This document shows positions 56,801 to 64,000 of a stretch of DNA of 64,000 nucleotides, piece by piece (the stretch's first letter is position 1; every line of letters begins with the position of its first letter). Below the pieces are notes generated by a model. It saw nothing but the letters and a program-made list of their open reading frames with translations. It was not told the origin of the DNA and made no database searches. The stretch is from Deinococcus sp. Arct2-2. Its GTDB lineage: Bacteria > Deinococcota > Deinococci > Deinococcales > Deinococcaceae. Location: positions 1 to 64,000 of the forward strand of contig NZ_SSNW01000004.1 in assembly GCF_004801315.1 (NCBI RefSeq), given 5' to 3'. A program made the translations under genes and the position numbers.

Positions 56801-57278
56801 GGGCCGCCGCGTCCTGATTTTCAGCGGGTTTGCGACGTTGTTGGGTCACTTGGAAGACACCCTCAAGGCCCGCAACATTCCGTATTCCAAGATCACGGGG
56901 CAAACGCAGAAGCGTCAGGAGCAGATCGACGCCTTCCAGTCGGGAGAAACGCACGTCTTCCTGATTACGCTCAAAGCGGGTGGCGTGGGCCTGAACCTCA
57001 CCGCCGCCGATACCGTTATTCATTACGATCCGTGGTGGAATCCCGCCGCCGAGGATCAGGCCACCGACCGGGCTTACCGGATTGGGCAAGACAAGCCCGT
57101 CTTCGTGTACAAGCTGATTGCAGCGGGCAGTGTTGAAGAAAAGATTCTGGATTTGCAGGCCCGGAAAGCGGCGCTGGCACGCGGGATTCTAGATGGCGGT
57201 TTAAGTGACGCCACGCAATTGACGACGCAGGACTTAGACCGTCTGTTTGCTCCGTTGGAGGATGGGGAAGAGGACTAG
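53832..57278 (+). CDS. SWIM zinc-finger SNF2-family helicase
   Basis: 1148 residues from GTG 53832. The N-terminal SWIM zinc finger has C70-x-C72...C77-x-H79 ([10 protein letters not shown]). A long middle region of unknown fold follows (about 90-680). The SNF2 ATPase has motif I DDMGLGKT (about 704-711), [43 protein letters not shown] and C-terminal motifs [37 protein letters not shown]. Such proteins move along duplex DNA or remodel protein-DNA complexes and often appear in repair. Single-gene unit. Confidence 0.93.
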   Translation: [1148 protein letters not shown]

Positions 57279-57313
57279 GGCGGGGGCGTCTGCGGGGGGA
57301 AGGGCGGTTTTTT

Positions 57314-57530
57314 GGGCTTGTCCCACGTTGGCTTCCCCCACACCCCAGCCCCCAAAGGGTGCAGGGGAGTTTGTCGCTCTGCTTCGCAGCTCTGCGAGTC
57401 CGCTGAGGAGGATTGATCTTGTCGTATTCAGACTCGGCTTGCTCGTTCATCTGAAGCGGAATTGCCAGTCGTCTTTAAGCTGGAATTGGCTCACCCGCTG
57501 CGCGGATGACGGCCTCACACGGAATTGGCG
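57314..57530. repeat. roughly 200-bp dispersed repeat, copy 1
   Basis: Starts GGGCTTGTCCCACGTTGG and continues through GGAGGATTGATCTTGTCG, GTTCATCTGAAGCGGAATTG and GACGGCCTCACACG. It accounts for most of the 350-nt gap before the nitroreductase gene. Confidence 0.8.
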
Positions 57531-57614
57531 GCGGTGTTCTGGGCTAGCCACAAGAAAAACCACGCCCTTGGCATTGCCTATCAACCCAAACTGTTCACTC
57601 CACGATTCACCCTC

Positions 57615-57620
57615 TAGACT
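57615..57620 (+). promoter_or_regulatory. -10 box of the leaderless nitroreductase promoter
   Basis: TAGACT, six nt before ATG 57627. Confidence 0.55.
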
Positions 57621-57626
57621 CCTGCC

Positions 57627-58421
57627 ATGCTCCCCCGCACCCCCGATGAAGTTCGCGCCTTTTTTGACGCCCATCGCACTGTTCGGCAGTACCGCACGCA
57701 AGAAAACGGCTCGCCGCTGCCTTTGCCGCCCGAACACCTAGAGGTCATCCTGCACGCCGCGCAGCGTGCGCCCACCGACGCCACCGCGCAACTGTATTCG
57801 CTGATTCGGCTGACCAGCCCAGTGGCGCGGCAGGCGGTGGCCGCCCTGACCACCAACGCGCACATTGCCACTGCTTCCGAGGCGTTCGTAGTCTGCGCCG
57901 ACGTCCACCGGGTCTCGCGGCTCTTGGAAGTGGGCGGCCACACCGGGGGAGACTTTCCCGCCATCGCCGTGCATTTTGGCATTGGCGACGCGGTGCTGGC
58001 GGGCCAAAACTTGCTGTTGGCCGCCGAACTCTTGGGTTATCAGGGCTGCTGGATCGGCGGCGTCATGAACGGGCTGGACGGCCTGATAGATGTGCTGGCG
58101 CTGCCTGCCGGAGTGCTGCCCTTTGCCGCCCTGACCATCGGCACGCCCGCCGAAGAAGCTCCGCACCGCCCACGCCTGCCCCGCGAACTCGTCATTCACA
58201 CCGACGCTTACCGCCCCGCCGCTTCTGAAGAACTCTTGGCAGGTATCGAAATCATGAATCCCATTGCGGCCCGTGAGGGGAAACCCGGCGATTGGTTGAG
58301 GCTGTTGCGTTCGTACTTTGGCGCGGGCGGGGGTATGGAGGGGCGCGAGCCGGGGTTGCGGATGGCGTTGAAGCGGCAGCGGATGTGGGCGGGGGAGGAG
58401 TCGGCTGGGCCTAGGCACTGA
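57627..58421 (+). CDS. nitroreductase family NAD(P)H:FMN oxidoreductase (NfsA-like)
   Basis: 264 residues. FMN-dependent reductase: the phosphate-binding RTVRQYR near the N terminus, AAQRAPTDATAQLYSLIRL, the central GIGDAVLAGQNLLLAAELLGYQGCWIGG block and PFAALTIGTPAEEAPHRPRLPRE all match the NfsA/Frp subgroup. The C-terminal 60 residues (ARE-GKPGDWLRLLRSYFGAGGGMEGREP) extend across the dimer in this family. It is bracketed by two direct copies of a 200-bp repeat. Confidence 0.9.
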   Translation: MLPRTPDEVRAFFDAHRTVRQYRTQENGSPLPLPPEHLEVILHAAQRAPTDATAQLYSLIRLTSPVARQAVAALTTNAHIATASEAFVVCADVHRVSRLLEVGGHTGGDFPAIAVHFGIGDAVLAGQNLLLAAELLGYQGCWIGGVMNGLDGLIDVLALPAGVLPFAALTIGTPAEEAPHRPRLPRELVIHTDAYRPAASEELLAGIEIMNPIAAREGKPGDWLRLLRSYFGAGGGMEGREPGLRMALKRQRMWAGEESAGPRH

Positions 58422-58445
58422 GATTGATTTGATTGAGGATGTCAG

Positions 58446-58643
58446 GGCTTGTCCCACGTTGGACTCCCCCACCCCCCAGCCCCCGCCCCCAAAGGGGTCA
58501 GGGGAGTTGGTCGCTCCGCTCGGGAGGATTGATCTTGTCGCGTTTTAAGTCGGCTGAATCGTTCATCTGAAGCGGAATTGCCAGTTCATTCTGAGATGGA
58601 ATTGGCCCGCCCACTGCGTGGACGACGGCCTCACACGCATTCG
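58446..58643. repeat. roughly 200-bp dispersed repeat, copy 2
   Basis: Same order of blocks as the copy at 57.3-57.5 kb and in the same orientation, with several small differences and indels. Confidence 0.8.
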
Positions 58644-58677
58644 GACAGGAACGTTGTGAGGTGGCGGTGTCGTGGGT

Positions 58678-58735
58678 TTAGCTCCTCACCCTTGAGGGGG
58701 GAGGCTGGGAGGGGGTGAATGAGCAACGCGATTGC
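58678..58735. repeat. intergenic repeat, CTCACCC family
   Basis: GCTCCTCACCCTTGAGGGGGG...GGGAGGGGGTGAATGAGCAACGCGATTGCCC, nearly identical to the right arm at 35.43-35.49 kb. Confidence 0.6.
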
Positions 58736-58798
58736 CCTCCCTCAGACCCTTAGACCAAGCTCCAACAGCCTCAGCCCCCTACCCCCGCCCAGTCACGC

Positions 58799-58804
58799 TA
58801 CCCT
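58799..58804 (+). promoter_or_regulatory. -10 box of the leaderless thioesterase promoter
   Basis: TACCCT, seven nt before ATG 58812. Confidence 0.5.
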
Positions 58805-58811
58805 TGGCCCC

Positions 58812-59243
58812 ATGTCCACTCCCTCCACCCGCCCGCTCCCCACCATTCAGGAACTTGACGCGCAAGGCGAAGGCATGTTGCCCGGACTGATCGGCATCCG
58901 CTTCACACACGCCGAGGCGGGCCTGATGCGTTCCGAACTCACCTTGCGCCGCGAACTGTTGGCCCCCAACGGGTTTCTTCACGCCGCTACCGTCATTGCG
59001 CTGGCCGATACCACTTGCGGCTACGGCACGCGGCTGTTATTGCCCGAAACGGCCACAGGTTTTACCACCATCGAACTGAAAAGCAACCACCTTGGCACGG
59101 CCCGCGAAGGCACCCTGACTTGCGAGGCCCGCAGCGTCCATGCTGGGCGCACCACGCAAGTTTGGGACGCCGAAGTGCGCTCACCCAACGGCAAAGTGAT
59201 GGCGCTGTTCCGGTGTACGCAGGCGGTGTTGTACAAGGCTTAA
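58812..59243 (+). CDS. PaaI-like hotdog thioesterase
   Basis: 143 residues from ATG 58812, supported by a TACCCT -10 box seven nt upstream; the open frame before it is repeat DNA. The hotdog signature is NGFLHAATVIALADTTCGYGTRL, followed by FTTIELKSNHLGTAREGTLTCEARSVHAGRTTQVWDAEV. Relatives hydrolyse phenylacetyl-CoA or 1,4-dihydroxy-2-naphthoyl-CoA; neither pathway is represented nearby. It lies upstream of aat but has its own promoter. Confidence 0.87.
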   Translation: MSTPSTRPLPTIQELDAQGEGMLPGLIGIRFTHAEAGLMRSELTLRRELLAPNGFLHAATVIALADTTCGYGTRLLLPETATGFTTIELKSNHLGTAREGTLTCEARSVHAGRTTQVWDAEVRSPNGKVMALFRCTQAVLYKA

Positions 59244-59351
59244 GCGTGAAAGGGGCGGTGATCGGGGCCAACATCAGGTAGATTCAGGATAACTTGATGT
59301 CCTTCTCCTGCTTTTTCTACGATCCACAACTCCCGCCCTGTCTTTTCCCCT

Positions 59352-59999
59352 ATGCCCACCGCTGACCCCTTCCTGCGCCACTCCGACCCCATCACCCGCG
59401 AGGTGGCGCGGGAGTATGCGGGCGGCGCATTCCTGATGGACAACGGCGACGGCTTGCAGTGGTATACGGTGTCTACGCGGGCATTGGTACCGCTGACCGA
59501 AGAAGAAGGCCTGCACATCGCGCGGCGGCTGAGGCGCGAATTGGGGCGCTTTGAAGTCCGCATAGACACCGCCTTCGACGATGTGGTGCAGGGCTGCCGG
59601 GGCGTGTTGCCCGGTGCGCCCCCCCGCGACGGCGAGTGGATCAGCGAGGAATTGGCCGACCTGTACAGCCACTTGCACGCCACCGGGCTGGCCCATTCTT
59701 TCGAGGTCTGGCAGGGCGGCGAACTGGCGGGCGGCATCTTGGGCTTGGCCCTAGGCGGCGCATTCATTGCCGAAAGCAAGTTTCACCGTGTCACCAATGC
59801 CAGCAAAGTCGCGTTGGTGCAGTTGGCGGCGCATCTGCGCAAGCAGGGCTTTTCTCTGTTTGATGCTCAGATTCAGAACTCGCATCTGGCCCGCCTCGGC
59901 GTACACGAAGTCAGTGCCAAAGCGTACCGGGGCAAATTGGCTGTGGCATTGGCCCAAGACGTGAGCCTGACCGGAGAGGCTGTGGGCGTGCTGAAGTAA
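59352..59999 (+). CDS. aat: leucyl/phenylalanyl-tRNA--protein transferase
   Basis: 215 residues. It transfers Leu or Phe from aminoacyl-tRNA to proteins with N-terminal Arg/Lys, feeding the ClpS-ClpAP N-end rule pathway. Family blocks are YAGGAFLMDNGDGLQWYTVSTRALVPL (a variant of the F/W-rich start), WISEELADLYSHLHATGLAHSFEVWQGGELAGGILGLALGGAFIAESKFHRVTNASKVAL and DAQIQNSHLARLGVHEVSAKAY. A short C-terminal stretch ends the protein. The next gene begins 22 nt downstream with its own -10 box. Confidence 0.88.
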   Translation: MPTADPFLRHSDPITREVAREYAGGAFLMDNGDGLQWYTVSTRALVPLTEEEGLHIARRLRRELGRFEVRIDTAFDDVVQGCRGVLPGAPPRDGEWISEELADLYSHLHATGLAHSFEVWQGGELAGGILGLALGGAFIAESKFHRVTNASKVALVQLAAHLRKQGFSLFDAQIQNSHLARLGVHEVSAKAYRGKLAVALAQDVSLTGEAVGVLK

Positions 60000-60008
60000 G
60001 GCGGGCGC

Positions 60009-60014
60009 TACACT
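60009..60014 (+). promoter_or_regulatory. -10 box of a leaderless promoter
   Basis: TACACT, seven nt before ATG 60022. Confidence 0.55.
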
Positions 60015-60021
60015 GCCCCCG

Positions 60022-60918
60022 ATGAGCGTTCCCAAGCTGCACGCCAATGAATTTGACATCAGCGGGGTACTGGTGGAACGCTTGCTGGTGGGGCAATTTC
60101 CGCAGTGGGCCGCCCTGCCGCTACGCCGCGTGTTGTCGCCCGGCACGGTGCATGCCCTCTACCGCCTAGGGAATGACATGGTGGTGCGCCTGCCCCGAAT
60201 TGGCGTGGACGAAGCTGAAGTGGATAAAGAGCACGAGTGGCTGCCCCGCTTGGCCCCGCTGCTACCCGTGCCGATTCCAGCGCCGTTGGGCAGAGGCGAA
60301 CCGACTGCCGACTACCCTAGCTCTTGGTCTATTTATTCGTGGCTAGACGGAGAGAATCCGCTGCCGGGGCAGTTGCCCGACGCGCGCGCTTTTGCCGCCC
60401 AGTTGGCGACGTTCATTGCCGCGCTGCAATCGCTGGACACGCACGGCGCACCGCCTTCTCAGCGTGGGCGCAGAACCCTTACCGATTTGGATGCTGCCGC
60501 CCGTGAAGGCTTGGCCCAGTCGCATGGCCTGATCAACGTGCAGGCCGCAGCGCAGGCATGGCAGCGGGCACTCCTAGCTCCGGTGTGGAACGGGCAGGCC
60601 GTGTGGGTTCACGCCGATCTGCTGCCCGGCAACCTGCTGATTCAGGATGGGCGGCTGAGTGCCGTCATAGACATGGGTTCGCTGGGTGCAGGCGATCCGG
60701 CCAGCGACTTCAATGTCGCGTGGAGCATTCTCCCGCCGGAAGCGCGGCAGGTGTTCCGGCACGCCCTGAATGTAGACGAAGGCACATGGCAGCGGGCGCG
60801 GGGGCTGGCCTTAGTCATTGCCCTCAGCGCCCTGCCGTATTACCTTCACACCAATCCTGCGTTTGCCGAGATTGCGCGGAATACTATTCAGGCCGTGCTG
60901 GAGGATGAGGAGGTGTGA
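60022..60918 (+). CDS. aminoglycoside phosphotransferase (APH)-like kinase
   Basis: 298 residues. Kinase fold of the APH/choline kinase type: an N-terminal lobe with VVRLPRIGVDEAEVDKEHEWLPRLAPLLPVPIPAP, Brenner motif VWVHADLLPGNLLIQDG (catalytic Asp and Asn) and VIDMGSLGAGDPASDFNVAW (the DFG-like metal-binding Asp in IDxG). Many chromosomal members phosphorylate small molecules or are annotated as resistance genes without proof. The start is set by TACACT seven nt upstream. Drug resistance cannot be claimed. Confidence 0.88.
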   Translation: MSVPKLHANEFDISGVLVERLLVGQFPQWAALPLRRVLSPGTVHALYRLGNDMVVRLPRIGVDEAEVDKEHEWLPRLAPLLPVPIPAPLGRGEPTADYPSSWSIYSWLDGENPLPGQLPDARAFAAQLATFIAALQSLDTHGAPPSQRGRRTLTDLDAAAREGLAQSHGLINVQAAAQAWQRALLAPVWNGQAVWVHADLLPGNLLIQDGRLSAVIDMGSLGAGDPASDFNVAWSILPPEARQVFRHALNVDEGTWQRARGLALVIALSALPYYLHTNPAFAEIARNTIQAVLEDEEV

Positions 60919-60969
60919 GTGGTGAGGGCGTTTGTGGGGAAAGGGTCTAAGGGTCAAGGGTCTTGGGCT

Positions 60970-61035
60970 GTTAGCTCCTCACCCTTGAGGGGGGAGGTTG
61001 GGAGGGGGTGAGTGAGCGAAGCGATTGCCCCTCCT
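60970..61035. repeat. intergenic repeat, CTCACCC family
   Basis: Copy between convergent genes: GCTCCTCACCCTTGAGGGGGG...GGTGAGTGAGCGAAGCGATTGCCCC. Confidence 0.6.
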
Positions 61036-61074
61036 TAGACCATAGACCTTTAGACCCTTAGACGCCCTTCCCCC

Positions 61075-62394
61075 TCACCCCGTAAATGCCCCCCACAGCA
61101 AATACCCGTTCAGGCCGATGATGATGGCCGCAAAGCACCAGCCCAGCGCCGTAATGACCGGGCGACTGACCAACACGCCCATCACGCCCCGGTTGGCGGC
61201 AAACATCAGCAAGGGCACCAGCGCGAAGGGCACGCCGAAACTCAAGATGACCTGAGACAGCACCAAGACGCTGGTGGTGTCCAGCCCGGCCAGAATGACC
61301 GCGAAGGCCGGAATCATGGTAATCGTGCGCCGCAGCCACAGCGGAATGCTGAAGGTCACGAAGCCTTGCATGATGACCTGACCCGCCATCGTGCCCACCG
61401 CGCTGCTGCTGATGCCGCTGGCAAGCAGGGCAACGGCGAAGGCGATGGCGGCGGCTGGCCCCAGCAAAGGCGTCAGCGTGCGGTAGGCGGTCTCCAAGTT
61501 TCCGGCGTCCTCGATTCCCTTTCCAAAAAAGGTGGCGGCGGCCACGGCCAGCATGCTCATATTGATGAGGCCCGCGAAGCCCAGCCCCACCAAGACGTCT
61601 ATCCGGTTCAGCTTGGACAGACGCAACTTTTCGGCGTCGTTGGCGGTAGGCACGCGGCCCTGAGTGAGCGCGGAATGCAGGTAAATAACGTGTGGCATGA
61701 CCGTTGCGCCGATGATGCCCACCGCCAAGTACACGCTGGCCTGCCCCTGAAAACTGGGGATAAAGCCGCCCAGCGCGGCCAGTTCAGGGCGAGCGATCAG
61801 CAGTTGTACTAAATACGCCACACCAATAATCAGCACAAAGCCGCCAATGGCAATTTCCAGCGGGCGAAAGCCCTTGTTTTGCAGGGTCAGCAGCCAAAAC
61901 GTAATGATGCCCGTAATAACCGCGCCCCAGATCATCGGCAGCCCGGTCAGCAGGTGAATAGCCAATGCCGCGCCCAGAAATTCGGCCAAATCAGTCGCCA
62001 TCGCCACGATTTCGGCCTGCACCCAGTAGGCCCACACCAGCGGGCGGGGCCAGCGTTCGCGGATCAGTTCGGGCAGGTTTTTTCCGGTGGCGATGCCCAG
62101 TTTGGCGCTGAGGTTCTGAATCAGCATCGCCATCAGGTTGGCTACCAAAATGACCCACAGCAGGCCGTAGCCAAACTGCGCTCCGCCCTGAATATTGGTG
62201 GCAAAGTTACCCGGATCCATATAGGCGATAGAGGCGATGATGGCAGGCCCCATAAACGGCAGGATGCGGGCCACGCCGCGCCGATTGCCACGCTTGTTCA
62301 AAATCTCGGTGGCGCGGGCAGTCATGCGGCTGTCTAAAGTGGAGGGCGGCGGGGGAGTGGCAGTGGAGCCAGAAGCAGGCGGGGGCACAGACAT
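61075..62394 (-). CDS. mntH: Nramp-family Mn2+/Fe2+ transporter
   Basis: 439 residues, eleven membrane segments. TM1 metal motif YMDPGNFATN and TM6 motif VMPHVIYLHSALTQGR are both intact. Proton-coupled import of manganese, central to oxidative-stress resistance in Deinococcus. The N-terminal 35 residues are cytoplasmic, Pro/Thr-rich. The ATG lies seven nt after a TAAACT -10 box, and that box overlaps a 16-bp palindrome typical of DtxR/MntR-type regulators. Expression should therefore be shut off when metal is plentiful. Divergent from serA. Confidence 0.95.
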   Translation of the reverse strand: MSVPPPASGSTATPPPPSTLDSRMTARATEILNKRGNRRGVARILPFMGPAIIASIAYMDPGNFATNIQGGAQFGYGLLWVILVANLMAMLIQNLSAKLGIATGKNLPELIRERWPRPLVWAYWVQAEIVAMATDLAEFLGAALAIHLLTGLPMIWGAVITGIITFWLLTLQNKGFRPLEIAIGGFVLIIGVAYLVQLLIARPELAALGGFIPSFQGQASVYLAVGIIGATVMPHVIYLHSALTQGRVPTANDAEKLRLSKLNRIDVLVGLGFAGLINMSMLAVAAATFFGKGIEDAGNLETAYRTLTPLLGPAAAIAFAVALLASGISSSAVGTMAGQVIMQGFVTFSIPLWLRRTITMIPAFAVILAGLDTTSVLVLSQVILSFGVPFALVPLLMFAANRGVMGVLVSRPVITALGWCFAAIIIGLNGYLLWGAFTG

Positions 62395-62401
62395 GGGCCT
62401 A

Positions 62402-62419
62402 AGTTTAGGCGCGCCTAAA
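62402..62419 (-). promoter_or_regulatory. DtxR/MntR-type operator overlapping the mntH -10 box
   Basis: Perfect palindrome TTTAGGCGCGCCTAAA at 62404-62419. Its left part overlaps the minus-strand -10 box TAAACT (62402-62407), so a bound repressor would block RNA polymerase. Confidence 0.75.
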
Positions 62420-62527
62420 AAATATATCTATCCCCCATCACACCCATGAAGACTTCATGAGAGGGCCGAGTGCAGAGAAACCTACCCTTGCCCTAGCCAT
62501 CTGCCTGCACGCCTTCGCCCGGACGCT

Positions 62528-62533
62528 TACCCT
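62528..62533 (+). promoter_or_regulatory. -10 box of the leaderless serA promoter
   Basis: TACCCT, six nt before ATG 62540. Confidence 0.5.
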
Positions 62534-62539
62534 GACACT

Positions 62540-64000
62540 ATGACTGCGCCCCTGCCCACTGCTCCTGCCGTACCTACCACGCCCCTGCGCGTGCTGATCT
62601 GCGACGAGATGAACCCCGGAAACCTCGTGCATGACGGCTTCGAGCTAGATTACGAGGGTAATATGCCGCGTGAAGAAATCCTGCGCCGCTTGCCCGAATA
62701 CGACGCGCTGATTACCCGCAGCCGTACCAAAGTCGACCGCGAACTGATCGACGCCGCTGGCCCGCGCCTGAAAGTGATCGGACGCGGCGGCGTGGGTGTA
62801 GACAACATCGATCTGGATTACGCCAGCTTGCGCGGACTGCTGGTACTGAACGCGCCCGAAAGCAACAATGTGAGCGCCGCAGAACTGGCGATTATGCACT
62901 TGATGGCTGCCGCACGTGGCCTGACCCGCAGCGACAGCAAGACCCGGCAAGGCGTGTGGGATCGCAAATTTTTGGGGCTGGAACTCAAAGACCGCACGCT
63001 GGGTATCGTGGGCTTGGGGCGCATCGGTTCCATCGTGGCCGACCGCGCACAGGGCCTGCGCCTGAATGTGGTGGCCTTCGATCCCTACGTACCAGACAGC
63101 AAATTTGAGCGCTTGGGTGTGAAACGGGCCGCTACGCTGGATGAATTGCTGCCCCAAGTGGACTTCTTGACTGTGCATACCCCCCTGACCGACGAGACGA
63201 CGGGCATGATCGGGGCACGCGAACTGGCCCTGATGCCCCCCGATTCCATCGTGGTGAATGCGGCACGCGGCGGCATTATCGAGGAGCAGGCGCTGGTAGA
63301 CGCGCTGCATTCCGGCCACTTGTTCGGCGCGGGCGTAGACGTGTTCGTAGACGAGCCGCCCACCGCTGACCATATTTTCCTCTCTGCCCCCAACTTGGGA
63401 ATTACCGCCCACCTTGGCGCAAATACCCGCGAAGCACAGGAGCGGGTGGGCGCGGAAATCGTGGCCCGCGTGCTGGCCGCGCTGCAAGGCGACGTGAGCA
63501 AGGGAGCCGTGAACGCCCCCGCGCTGGACGCCAAAACGCTGGAATTGCTGGGCGGGCATCTGGACTTGGGTGGCAAACTGGGCCGGATTCTGGCGCAACT
63601 GCTCCCTGGCGCACACGACATAGAGGTGACCTTTCAGGGCGAATTCCCCGCAGACCCGGCCCCGGTGGTGACGGCGGTGTTGGTGGGCTACCTGAGCGGC
63701 AGCACCGACGAATTGCCCAACATGATCAATGCCCGCGCCCTAGCCAAAGAACGCGGCTTGAACGTGGCGATCCGCGAGGTGGCCGATAGCCCCGACTACC
63801 AGACCGAAGTGATCGTGAAGGTTCTCAGCGGCGGTGGCGAGGAAAAAGAGCGCACCCGCACGGTGGGAGGCACCGTCTTTGGCCGCAGCCCCCGCCTGAC
63901 GCGCCTGCGGGACTACCGCGTGGAACTGGAACCGCAGGGCTTTATCCTGATCGCCAGCAACCAAGACAAGCCCGGCGCAGTCGCCAAACTCAGCAACCTG
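62540..64000 (+). CDS. serA: D-3-phosphoglycerate dehydrogenase (3' end outside window)
   Basis: 487 codons are present and the frame is open at the window end. First step of serine synthesis from 3-phosphoglycerate. After a Pro/Thr-rich start come VLICDEMNPG, the substrate domain with LITRSRTKVDRELID, RGGVGVDNIDLDYA, the NAD-binding LGIVGLGRIGSIVADRA, VDFLTVHTPLTDETTGM, NAARGGIIEEQALVDAL and GVDVFVDEPPTADH, with the HLGANTREAQERVG catalytic His region. An intervening ASB domain leads into the start of an ACT domain (FILIASNQDKPGAVAKLSNL), the long-form serA layout. ATG 62540 follows a TACCCT -10 box by six nt. Confidence 0.93.
   Translation, partial: MTAPLPTAPAVPTTPLRVLICDEMNPGNLVHDGFELDYEGNMPREEILRRLPEYDALITRSRTKVDRELIDAAGPRLKVIGRGGVGVDNIDLDYASLRGLLVLNAPESNNVSAAELAIMHLMAAARGLTRSDSKTRQGVWDRKFLGLELKDRTLGIVGLGRIGSIVADRAQGLRLNVVAFDPYVPDSKFERLGVKRAATLDELLPQVDFLTVHTPLTDETTGMIGARELALMPPDSIVVNAARGGIIEEQALVDALHSGHLFGAGVDVFVDEPPTADHIFLSAPNLGITAHLGANTREAQERVGAEIVARVLAALQGDVSKGAVNAPALDAKTLELLGGHLDLGGKLGRILAQLLPGAHDIEVTFQGEFPADPAPVVTAVLVGYLSGSTDELPNMINARALAKERGLNVAIREVADSPDYQTEVIVKVLSGGGEEKERTRTVGGTVFGRSPRLTRLRDYRVELEPQGFILIASNQDKPGAVAKLSNL

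Noticed and set aside
60022..60918. Antibiotic-resistance gene
   Set aside because: APH-type kinases are common chromosomal enzymes with other substrates; nothing in the context points to drug resistance.

Overview
The window looks like a chromosomal segment of a Deinococcus species. Base composition is GC-rich with strong GC bias at third codon positions. The marker genes are typical of that genus: an Rsr (bacterial Ro60) gene with its Y RNA, a large PilQ secretin behind pilMNO, HspR, a KirBac channel, an Nramp manganese transporter with a palindromic operator, and a DrMUG-like glycosylase. Many genes have a TANNNT -10 box only 5-7 nt before the start codon, the leaderless-mRNA layout described for Deinococcus. 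I used it to correct several starts.

Layout. 0.4-1.2 kb: rpsI and rplM. 2.0-5.7 kb: aroC-aroK-aroB-aroQ on the minus strand. 5.8-12.1 kb: type IV pilus operon pilM-pilN-pilO-(PilP-like)-pilQ, ended by a terminator. 12.6-16.8 kb: lipoprotein, murF, secreted nucleotidase. 17.0-19.8 kb: rsr and, upstream on the same strand, a dense RNA cluster. 19.9-21.8 kb: fakA/yloV and asp23/yloU. 22.0-23.5 kb: a decayed IS701-type element that split an intergenic repeat. 23.7-27.1 kb: ParB-like protein, molybdopterin oxidoreductase, mismatch glycosylase, membrane protein. 27.2-30.8 kb: restriction-modification-like island (RHH regulator, beta-class adenine methyltransferase, possible PD-(D/E)XK nuclease, HNH nuclease). 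30.7-41.7 kb: housekeeping and stress genes, including comM, purN, an M20 peptidase, KirBac, a tandem-fused HspR and a Nudix/phosphoesterase pair. 41.8-50.5 kb: LysR regulator, cysS behind a Cys-codon leader peptide and terminator, DUF697 protein, Rieske lipoprotein, glyS behind a glycine T-box, lactate dehydrogenase. 50.8-64 kb: alpha/beta hydrolase, a tandem repeat array, SWIM/SNF2 helicase, nitroreductase, thioesterase, aat, a phosphotransferase, mntH, and serA running off the end.

The most unusual region is 18.7-19.75 kb. In transcription order (minus strand) it holds a canonical Y RNA, a tRNA-Glu, a tRNA-like element with abnormal loops, three tRNA bodies that each carry a Y-type Ro-binding stem in or beside the anticodon arm, a normal tRNA-Arg, and then rsr. 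In the three chimeras the two strands of the Y stem are in swapped order and closed by a terminal loop, while the tRNA acceptor ends are free. This is the circular permutation of the YrlA layout. I infer a family of tRNA-mimic guide or adaptor RNAs for the Rsr-PNPase machinery.

Regulation visible in the sequence: a probable cysteine attenuator for cysS, a T-box for glyS whose UGGA matches the UCCA end of tRNA-Gly, and a DtxR/MntR-type palindrome overlapping the mntH -10. Several families of GC-rich dispersed repeats fill most intergenic gaps.
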